Assembly (NCBI GenBank): GCA_036939975.1
Contig: JALLPB010000527.1
Location: forward strand, 1-14,949
Origin: Cyclostephanos tholiformis
Lineage: Eukaryota > Bacillariophyta > Thalassiosirophyceae > Thalassiosirales > Thalassiosiraceae
Direction: 5' to 3'
DNA length: 14,949 nt
This document shows positions 7,415 through 14,949 of the stretch, piece by piece (the stretch's first letter is position 1; each line of letters starts with the position of its first letter). A program made the position numbers and the translations under genes. Below the pieces are notes generated by a model. The model saw only the letters and a program-made list of their open reading frames with translations. It had not been told where the DNA came from and made no database searches.

Positions 7415-10400
7415 ATGCCTTCCCCATCCTTCCATCAAATGCGGGTCGACTCTCCCCAAGTAATGATGATCGACGCCCCCATCTCGAAGGAGGCCGACGC
7501 TCCCATAATCCTGGTGCCCGGATCGCTCTCCACCGCCCCGTCGATCGTCACCGTGGGCGCGACCGAAGTCGGATCGATCAAGCATTCAGCGTCCCCCCCC
7601 GCTGGCTCGATTGTTACCGAGGAGGGGACCATGTGGGACGAATGGACATCCGAGGGGGGGGTGAACTACGGCGAGGTCGTATGCCCGAATCGGACCATGA
7701 GTTTGCTAAGCACGTTCTCGATCGTTTCGACGAATGTCCACTCGCTGATGTCGGAGGAGTCAATTCGGTCGGATTACGAAGAGGACGAGGATGATGGGCA
7801 GGAGCAGGAATCTACGTCCGAGGGGGGGGGATCCACCGTCGATCGAGCCAACGCGACTTCTATCGGCGACATACTCAACCCTGCCGACGAAAATTCTACA
7901 ATGATCATGACAGTTGCCGAGGAGAGAGACGTCGTATTTGATGTAATGTACGATCGTCACGATGAGGTCGCACGAGAGGATCCTTCGCCAGTCGAAATGA
8001 CCTGCGATGCCACCGCAAAGGAAGGGAGGGATAAAGCTCCACGAACGAGGGGGGTGACGCTCCGTCGGCATACAAAGACGAAGGTGCCCTCGATCGGATT
8101 GATCAAGAGAAGGTTACACTTCGGCATGGAATTGAAAAGGTTCGCTAAATCCAGGACCAAGAACGATTATGCCGTCAAGGGGGCGATGACCACAATTGTC
8201 GAGAATGTAGAATGCGAGATATCAAATCCAAGGAGTGACCATACCAGCGAGGCCCCCTCGATTGCTCGTATGGGTTCGAATATCGATCAAGGGGGGCTGG
8301 GTGATAGATGCGACGAAATGATCGCAATATCGATCGAGCCGGGAGAAGCGGTAAAGGAGCCCGAGGCCGAGACGATGACAGAATCAGCGCCCATTACCAA
8401 GGAAGCTTGGATTGGCAAGGTCCGAGGGCGGCTCTCGCCGAGACGAAAGTTACATGTCCCTTCCGTCAAGAATCGCAAGGAAAGAGATGGATGGGACTCG
8501 CGGCCCGAGAAATCATCCAACATCGACGTTTTGAACCTCCTCGCACCCGAGCGGGAGTCACCGAAAACCCAAGCGAGGATAGAAGACGAACCACCGATCG
8601 ACGACGTACGCGAATTCCACGAAACGCGTCCACTATCCTCACCAAAGAAACGAAAGTTTCATGTCCCTTCCGTCAAGAATCGCATCATGGGGTTGATGAA
8701 ATCATCCGAGAGGGAGATTCATGCCGATAATGCCGCTATTAAAAAGGCTGCATGTGACAAGATGAAGATAGAGCTGAAAACGACAAGCTCAATGGAGGCT
8801 GCTGCTCCCACCATCAAAAGCTGTCCTGTTGATTTGGACGACGGATTCAGCAGCGACAACTCATGTGCCACGGCTATTGATGAATCCGTTACAACGGGCC
8901 AAAAGCTATCGGAAGAGCAAACGAAGATGGAGGAAGAACCAATCGACGACTACCGCGAATTCCACGAAACGCGTCCCTCATCATCGCCCGATGACGTTGA
9001 CGTCAATCTAGGCTGTAGTATTATGGCCAATTTCGTGAAATTTTCGCTCGCGGAATGCACGAGCCCTCTCTGCTGCGTAGACGAGGAGGGTGGCAGTAAG
9101 GAAAGGGATGTATCGGACCCGCAGCTCGAGGAATCGTCGGATATTGCTGTTTCGAACCTCATCGCAAACCAGCGGGAGTCACCAAAACCCTTAATGAGAG
9201 AAGACGAACCGATCAAAGACTACCGCGAATTCCACGAAACGCGTCCACTATCTTCACTTGATGACGTTGATGTGAATCCAAGCTGTATGCCCAAACCTGG
9301 CGAGGGGCTTTCGCTCGCGGAATGCACGAGTCCTCTCTCATGCACAAGCGAGGAGGGCGAAAGTGAGAAAAGAGATGGATCAGACTCGCCTCTCTTTTGC
9401 ACAGGCGAGGAGGGCGGCAGTGAGAAAAGAAATGGATCAGACTCGCAGTCCGAAGCATCATCCAATGTTGCCATTTTGAACATCGTCGCAACTGAGCAGG
9501 AGTTATCAGAACCCGTGACGCATACACAGCCAAAACAAGATGAATCTCCACAATGTGCATCGCCTCACCTTCAAATGGCCAAGCTCGAACATGAGGCTGC
9601 AAAGTCAAGCAAGCTGGGAGAAGCTTCAACAGAGATTCAAGGTGAGGTGCTGACAAAGATAGAAGACGAAGCTGTGGAGTTGATTTTTTCTTACACAGAA
9701 AGGCGTCTCATTGACTTGCACGTCAGTATCGATATGGATGACAACCTCAACGGGACTCCTATGAAAACAATTGAAATTGCTATTAATGAAGCTGGTACAA
9801 TGGCTCAAGTCGAAAAAAAAGAAGTCAACACGAATCACAAGCGCTCAAAGAGTTTATCTCAGTTCAAGGAAAAACAGGTGAAGGGATGTACGCAGGCTGG
9901 ATGCGACTGTCGCTCATCGTCGACGCTGACACCAGAACCCATTTCTTCCGAGGAGCTTTGCCGCACGGAGTGTTTAGTTCCACACTGGGGGGCCTCTTGT
10001 ACTCCCGAGCAGGCGAAAGCCAACAGACTCGAATTGTGCTTGGCCTTGAAATCTTTTAAAGAAAAAGAGGCCGAGGCACTTGCTAAGGGTGAGAGCTCGG
10101 TTGCACTTTACATTACATGCCTTACGTAAACGAGGGAAGCATTTAACTTTCACCTTGCCAAACATTGGAATAAATTTTCATCAGGAAACCTAGCATGTGC
10201 GAAACTCGAAAATAAATGTTTACTTGAGGAGGAACTCAAACACCTTACTGAAATGAGGAGGCGGAGACGTGCGGTGAACGAAAAAAATAGGCAGCTTATG
10301 ATCAAAAAAAAGAAAGCGGATATTGATATTGCCGTAGTAAAACATGCCATGGCTCAACGTGCATATGCGCTCGCGAATACCGAGGCTGCTAAGGCCCGAG

Positions 10401-10789
10401 ACAATGCAAGACGCGTATTGGAGAAGATGCGTGCGAGTACATTGAATCCTTTATCTGAAAGTGAAACAAGAGATATGATGAAAAGCTTACAAGCATCCTT
10501 TGACGACCCTGCGCCTAAGAGGAAGCACAAACACATTCCCCATTTGAGTAGGCGAAACAAATATTCCATCGAAATCGAAACGAGCGATTCGACGAAAAGC
10601 TCACTAAGCTCCCAAGCATCATCTGTCAGCCATAATATCGTCGAGGTATGCACACTTGGTGAATATTTGTGTAGGTTGGGTTTTAATCTTCTTGACGATT
10701 ATACTATCACAGTAATAGACACAGACAGCACCGACGAAACAAGGCAGGAGGAATGTTGTGATGACAAAAAACCAAACCTTTGTATTTAA
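7415..10789 (+). CDS. Tandem-duplicated repeat-bearing nuclear-type protein, copy 1 (exons 7415-10088 and 10185-10789)
   Basis: I do not recognise the family. Splicing 10089-10184 gives 1,092 residues. ATG 7415 is preferred because it is the first ATG shared with copy 2; an in-frame ATG at 7298 exists only here. Layout: Ser/Thr-rich N-terminus; acidic tract 120-132 (DYEEDEDDGQEQE); basic stretch about 210-255; HVPSVKNR at 347-354 and 416-423, the second after PKKRK (410-414), an SV40-like nuclear signal; REFHETRP at 399-406, 514-521 and 604-611; a Cys cluster (825, 830, 832, 849, 853, 862) with His857; then about 865-976 Lys/Glu/Ala-rich helix, probably coiled coil, with RRRRR and KKKK. No signal peptide or membrane segment is seen. 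A nuclear scaffold or nucleic-acid-binding role is an inference only. Confidence 0.78.
8453..8684 (+). repeat. Internal coding repeat (HVPSVKNR module), copy 1
   Basis: An exact 25-bp repeat encoding HVPSVKNR lies at 8453-8477 and 8660-8684, 69 codons apart. Each is preceded by a basic run (RRKL, KKRKF). The same pair occurs in copy 2 at +3,674. Confidence 0.8.
8610..9246 (+). repeat. Internal coding repeat (REFHETRP module), copy 1
   Basis: An exact 22-bp repeat lies at 8610-8631, 8955-8976 and 9225-9246, each in the same frame within EPxxDxREFHETRPxSS. The surrounding module also repeats loosely: RESPK before it, and DDVDVN plus SLAECTSPL after the second and third copies. Spacings are 345 and 270 bp. 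The same series is present in copy 2. Confidence 0.8.
9341..9454 (+). repeat. 57-bp coding tandem repeat (2 units), copy 1
   Basis: Units 9341-9397 and 9398-9454 each encode 19 residues of the form CTxEEGxSEKRxGSDSxxx. They are imperfect at a few bases, so the duplication is older than the duplication of the whole gene. The same occurs in copy 2 at 13015-13128. Confidence 0.75.
10089..10184 (+). other. Predicted intron of copy 1 (96 bp)
   Basis: The donor is GTGAGAG after CTAAGG and the acceptor is TTTTCATCAG; the intron is phase 1. It removes the in-frame TAA at 10127-10129 and joins two frames that are already in register (96 = 3 x 32). The junction yields ...EALAKG/NLACAKLENK..., continuing one Lys/Glu-rich helix. 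AG at 10193 (105 bp) or 10139 (51 bp) would also keep frame. Unspliced RNA would give a 904-residue product lacking the basic C-terminus. Confidence 0.65.
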
Positions 10790-10838
10790 TGAAAAATGTG
10801 GACAGTGCCAAATGCATACTTACGGAGTTGTTAATTTT

Positions 10839-11088
10839 TTTTGGTAAAATCCTTTTTGTCGGTGGATTTTTGTTGGGCTGGAATCTAATAATGGATATAT
10901 GTATTCCTAGATAGGCTTCAAACCGTTCTGCGATAACTTTCTCAGCACCAAGAAAAATCAACGCTCTATTCCCCTCCCTCACTTTTTTTAGAGGCCCCAT
11001 ACTTCGTCATGATGCACCCATTTTTTGCACAATATTAGGACAATAACGGACCGATCGGTTGCGCATCGGCTACCGCTCCGATAATATT
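10839..11088 (+). promoter_or_regulatory. Upstream region of gene copy 2
   Basis: Only 299 bp separate the copy 1 stop from the copy 2 start, so promoter and 5' leader of copy 2, and the end of copy 1, must fit here unless they are co-transcribed. It retains the blocks shared with the copy 1 upstream region (33-bp exact block at 10937-10969, TCACTTTTTTTAG near 10978-10991, GCACCCATTTTTTGCACA) but lacks about 60 bp and the 23-bp duplication present there. Confidence 0.5.
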
Positions 11089-14000
11089 ATGCCTTCCCCA
11101 TCCTTCCGTCAAATGCGGGTCGACTCTCCCCAAGTAATGATGATCGACGCCTCAATCTCGAAGGAGGCCGACGCTCCCATAATCCTGGTGCCTGGATCGC
11201 TCTCCACCGCCCCGTCGATCGTCACCGTGGGCGCGACCGAAGTCGGATCGATCAAGCATTCAGCGTCCCCCCCCGCTGGCTCGATTGTTACCGAGGAGGG
11301 GACCATGTGGGACGAATGGACATCCGAGGGGGGGGTGAACTACGGCGAGGTCGTATGCCCGAATCGGACCATGAGTTTGCTAAGCACGTTCTCGATCGTT
11401 TCGACGAATGTCCACTCGCTGATGTCGGAGGAGTCAATTCGGTCGGATTACGAAGAGGACGAGGATGATGGGCAGGAGCAGGAATCTACGTCCGAGGGGG
11501 GGGGATCCACCGTCGATCGAGCCAACGCGACTTCTATCGGCGACATACTCAACCCTGCCGACGAAAATTCTACAATGATCATGACAGTTGCCGAGGAGAG
11601 AGACGTCGTATTTGATGTAATGTACGATCGTCACGATGAGGTCGCACGAGAGGATCCTTCGCCAGTCGAAATGACCTGCGATGCCACCGCAAAGGAAGGG
11701 AGGGATAAAGCTCCACGAACGAGGGGGGTGACGCTCCGTCGGCATACAAAGACGAAGGTGCCCTCGATCGGATTGATCAAGAGAAGGTTACACTTCGGCA
11801 TGGAATTGAAAAGGTTCGCTAAATCCAGGACCAAGAACGATTATGCCGTCAAGGGGGCGATGACCACAATTGTCGAGAATGTAGAATGCGAGATATCAAA
11901 TCCAAGGAGTGACCATACCAGCGAGGCCCCCTCGATTGCTCGTATGGGTTCGAATATCGATCAAGGGGGGCTGGGTGATAGATGCGACGAAATGATCGCA
12001 ATATCGATCGAGCCGGGAGAAGCGGTAAAGGAGCCCGAGGCCGAGACGATGACAGAATCAGCGCCCATTACCAAGGAAGCTTGGATTGGCAAGGTCCGAG
12101 GGCGGCTCTCGCCGAGACGAAAGTTACATGTCCCTTCCGTCAAGAATCGCAAGGAAAGAGATGGATGGGACTCGCGGCCCGAGAAATCATCCAACATCGA
12201 CGTTTTGAACCTCCTCGCACCCGAGCGGGAGTCACCGAAAACCCAAGCGAGGATAGAAGACGAACCACCGATCGACGACGTACGCGAATTCCACGAAACG
12301 CGTCCACTATCCTCACCAAAGAAACGAAAGTTTCATGTCCCTTCCGTCAAGAATCGCATCATGGGGTTGATGAAATCATCCGAGAGGGAGATTCATGCCG
12401 ATAATGCCGCTATTAAAAAGGCTGCATGTGACAAGATGAAGATAGAGCTGAAAACGACAAGCTCAATGGAGGCTGCTGCTCCCACCATCAAAAGCTGTCC
12501 TGTTGATTTGGACGACGGATTCAGCAGCGACAACTCATGTGCCACGGCTATTGATGAATCCGTTACAACGGGCCAAAAGCTATCGGAAGAGCAAACGAAG
12601 ATGGAGGAAGAACCAATCGACGACTACCGCGAATTCCACGAAACGCGTCCCTCATCATCGCCCGATGACGTTGACGTCAATCTAGGCTGTAGTATTATGG
12701 CCAATTTCGTGAAATTTTCGCTCGCGGAATGCACGAGCCCTCTCTGCTGCGTAGACGAGGAGGGTGGCAGTAAGGAAAGGGATGTATCGGACCCGCAGCT
12801 CGAGGAATCGTCGGATATTGCTGTTTCGAACCTCATCGCAAACCAGCGGGAGTCACCAAAACCCTTAATGAGAGAAGACGAACCGATCAAAGACTACCGC
12901 GAATTCCACGAAACGCGTCCACTATCTTCACTTGATGACGTTGATGTGAATCCAAGCTGTATGCCCAAACCTGGCGAGGGGCTTTCGCTCGCGGAATGCA
13001 CGAGTCCTCTCTCATGCACAAGCGAGGAGGGCGAAAGTGAGAAAAGAGATGGATCAGACTCGCCTCTCTTTTGCACAGGCGAGGAGGGCGGCAGTGAGAA
13101 AAGAAATGGATCAGACTCGCAGTCCGAAGCATCATCCAATGTTGCCATTTTGAACATCGTCGCAACTGAGCAGGAGTTATCAGAACCCGTGACGCATACA
13201 CAGCCAAAACAAGATGAATCTCCACAATGTGCATCGCCTCACCTTCAAATGGCCAAGCTCGAACATGAGGCTGCAAAGTCAAGCAAGCTGGGAGAAGCTT
13301 CAACAGAGATTCAAGGTGAGGTGCTGACAAAGATAGAAGACGAAGCTGTGGAGTTGATTTTTTCTTACACAGAAAGGCGTCTCATTGACTTGCACGTCAG
13401 TATCGATATGGATGACAACCTCAACGGGACTCCTATGAAAACAATTGAAATTGCTATTAATGAAGCTGGTACAATGGCTCAAGTCGAAAAAAAAGAAGTC
13501 AACACGAATCACAAGCGCTCAAAGAGTTTATCTCAGTTCAAGGAAAAACAGGTGAAGGGATGTACGCAGGCTGGATGCGACTGTCGCTCATCGTCGACGC
13601 TGACACCAGAACCCATTTCTTCCGAGGAGCTTTGCCGCACGGAGTGTTTAGTTCCACACTGGGGGGCCTCTTGTACTCCCGAGCAGGCGAAAGCCAACAG
13701 ACTCGAATTGTGCTTGGCCTTGAAATCTTTTAAAGAAAAAGAGGCCGAGGCACTTGCTAAGGGTGAGAGCTCGGTTGCACTTTACATTACATGCCTTACG
13801 TAAACGAGGGAAGCATTTAACTTTCACCTTGCCAAACATTGGAATAAATTTTCATCAGGAAACCTAGCATGTGCGAAACTCGAAAATAAATGTTTACTTG
13901 AGGAGGAACTCAAACACCTTACTGAAATGAGGAGGCGGAGACGTGCGGTGAACGAAAAAAATAGGCAGCTTATGATCAAAAAAAAGAAAGCGGATATTGA

Positions 14001-14433
14001 TATTGCCGTAGTAAAACATGCCATGGCTCAACGTGCATATGCGCTCGCGAATACCGAGGCTGCTAAGGCCCGAGACAACGCAAGACACGTATTGGAGAAG
14101 ATGCGTGCGAGTGTCACATTGAACCCTTTATCTGAAAGTGAAACAAGAGATACGATGGAAAGCTTACAAGCATCCTTTGATGACCCTGCGCCCAAGAGGA
14201 AGCACCAACACATCCCCCATTTGAGTAGGCGAAACAAATATTCCATCGAAATAGAAACGAGTGATTCGACGAAAAGCTCACTAAGCTCACAAGCATCCAC
14301 TGTTAGCCATGATACCATCGAGGTATGCACACTTAGTGAATATTTGTGTAGGTTGGGTTTTAATCTTCTTGACGATAATACTATCACAGTAATAGACACA
14401 GACAGCACTGACGAATCAAGGGAGGAGGAATGA
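11089..14433 (+). CDS. Tandem-duplicated repeat-bearing nuclear-type protein, copy 2 (exons 11089-13762 and 13859-14433)
   Basis: This is a near-identical neighbour of the gene at 7415, giving 1,082 residues after removal of the intron 13763-13858. ATG 11089 is the first in-frame ATG; upstream only a TTG is available. Domain order matches copy 1: acidic tract, basic stretch, HVPSVKNR and REFHETRP repeats, Cys cluster, helical basic C-terminus. The first exon differs at only four bases (two amino-acid changes, H to R and P to S), all in its first 105 bp. The second exon has 11 silent and 12 replacement substitutions, one extra Val codon, and TGT changed to TGA, which ends the protein 11 residues earlier than copy 1. 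Open frames, silent changes and splice sites are all kept, so it is probably functional. Function unknown. Confidence 0.77.
13763..13858 (+). other. Predicted intron of copy 2 (96 bp)
   Basis: Identical to the copy 1 intron: GTGAGAG donor, TTTTCATCAG acceptor, phase 1, removing the TAA at 13801-13803. As it lies within the identical tract, its conservation is not independent evidence. Confidence 0.64.
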
Positions 14434-14568
14434 TGTGATGAAAAGAAACCAGACCTTTTGTATTCAAAGAAAATTTTGGACAGTGCCGATACTTACACTT
14501 CCGTAGTGTAATTTTCTCAGTGGAATCAACCATTCCTTTAACCTTTAATTATCTTTCTCCTTACCGAG

Positions 14569-14592
14569 TTAGTGCCACTCCAGTGGCACTAA
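14569..14592. repeat. Perfect 11-bp palindrome with 2-base loop
   Basis: TTAGTGCCACT (14569-14579), CC, AGTGGCACTAA (14582-14592). It is a strong potential hairpin 136 bp after the copy 2 stop codon, with no T-run after it. Confidence 0.75.
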
Positions 14593-14716
14593 GGGGATTT
14601 CTTCTGGCCGATCAATTTTTACATAGTATCTTCAAGAATGGTAGAATGACGCTGTGGCTAGGTTTCATCCTGTGTGGATCAGGTATCCACTGGGCTTCGA
14701 CATTTTTTGAACTTGG

Positions 14717-14747
14717 CTGCCAAACTGACCTTTGGCAGAATTCTGCC
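14717..14747. repeat. Two overlapping palindromes
   Basis: CTGCCAAA (14717-14724) pairs with TTTGGCAG (14731-14738), and GGCAGAATTCTGCC (14734-14747) is a perfect palindrome sharing the same GGCAG. Either stem can form, but not both. Confidence 0.7.
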
Positions 14748-14810
14748 ATAATGAGTTAGGGTGCCAAAAATATGGAAAAACTATCCATCTAACATACATT
14801 TTCAAAAACT

Positions 14811-14826
14811 GCTGTCCCTGGACAGC
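14811..14826. repeat. 7-bp inverted repeat with 2-base loop
   Basis: GCTGTCC (14811-14817), CT, GGACAGC (14820-14826). Confidence 0.6.
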
Positions 14827-14881
14827 GGCATTAGAACATGCTGTTAGTATATCTAACTTTTTGTCATTTCTATTTTGTTTA

Positions 14882-14948
14882 GCAGCACGGAAACGATTCT
14901 GCTGTTTGTGGGCAGCACGGAATAAGTTTTTACATTCCTGAGCAGCAC
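14882..14948 (+). repeat. GCAGCACGGAA motif repeated at exact 30-bp steps
   Basis: GCAGCACGGAA starts at 14882 and 14912, and GCAGCAC at 14942, where the window ends. The sequence between is not conserved. More units may follow outside the window. Confidence 0.55.
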
Positions 14949-14949
14949 T

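Larger units (their letters stand above)
7093..10838 (+). repeat. Tandem duplication unit 1
   Basis: Upstream region plus gene copy 1 plus its 3' flank, homologous to 10839-14517. The coding parts align at a constant offset of 3,674 bp until a 3-bp indel near 10440. Homology after the stop codon includes GGACAGTGCC and ATACTTAC in both. The left limit is approximate. Confidence 0.8.
10839..14517 (+). repeat. Tandem duplication unit 2
   Basis: Second head-to-tail unit; the junction with unit 1 lies about 50 bp after the copy 1 stop codon. The right limit is placed near TAATTTTCT at 14511-14519, the last stretch that resembles the 3' flank of copy 1 (TAATTTTTT at 10831-10839). Confidence 0.78.
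14434..14949. other. Downstream interval without a gene
   Basis: The first 80 bp is the decayed equivalent of the copy 1 3' flank; the codons that finish copy 1 are untranslated here. Beyond that no convincing coding frame is seen; open frames at 14520-14759 and 14732-14941 are short, featureless and overlap palindromes. The interval is rich in hairpins and repeats, listed separately. Confidence 0.45.

Noticed and set aside
8308..8730. 140-codon plus-strand ORF overlapping exon 1, with a duplicate at 11982-12404
   Set aside because: It is in another frame within the same exon, with Arg-rich sequence expected from a shifted CG-rich frame.
9213..9656. 147-codon minus-strand ORF, with a duplicate at 12887-13330
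   Set aside because: It is antisense to the well-supported gene; its openness follows from the codon pattern and repeats of the sense strand, and its duplication only mirrors the gene duplication.
10253..10789. Separate downstream gene starting MRRRRRAVNEKN
   Set aside because: The same frame is open without a stop from 10130 to this ATG, and a good intron joins it to the preceding ORF, so it is better explained as exon 2.
14520..14941. Two short plus-strand ORFs after copy 2
   Set aside because: They are under 80 codons, featureless, and cross palindromes and the 30-bp repeats.
1..14949. CRISPR array, tRNA or rRNA genes
   Set aside because: No regularly spaced identical repeats with unique spacers of CRISPR type, and no cloverleaf or rRNA-like segment was seen; the 30-bp motif series at the right edge has only three short units.

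Overview
The window looks like nuclear DNA of a protist, most likely a diatom or related stramenopile. This is inferred from decayed Ty3/Gypsy-type and PiggyBac-like transposon relics, spaced eukaryotic genes, a short GT-AG intron and the absence of bacterial gene packing. The species cannot be named from the sequence.

Left part (1 to about 6,300): a transposon graveyard that is AT-rich and strikingly poor in CG dinucleotides. It holds the 3' end of a retrotransposon integrase with three in-frame TGA stops (3-584), a twice-frameshifted transposase-like C-terminus with a cysteine cluster (1685-2208), a weak minus-strand coding relic (2798-3376, possibly continued at 4253-4423), and between these two stretches a 0.8 kb candidate DNA element with imperfect terminal and subterminal inverted repeats (3371-4169). 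No intact gene could be supported here.

Transition (about 6,300-7,090): CG dinucleotides become common, a GAC microsatellite appears, and a short ORF (6676-6777) with a CA-rich leader may be a gene start or its remnant.

Right part (about 7,090-14,520): the main content is a head-to-tail tandem duplication, offset 3,674 bp, of one unrecognised gene. Each copy has a long first exon, a 96-bp in-frame intron that removes a TAA, and a short second exon. The predicted proteins (1,092 and 1,082 residues) are acidic and Ser-rich, probably largely disordered and nuclear. They carry internal peptide repeats, a Cys cluster, and a basic helical or coiled-coil C-terminal region that runs across the splice junction. 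About 2.9 kb of the copies is identical by eye, while both flanks are clearly diverged, which suggests recent gene conversion.

Right edge (14,434-14,949): no gene, but several perfect hairpin-forming palindromes and a motif repeated at exactly 30-bp spacing.
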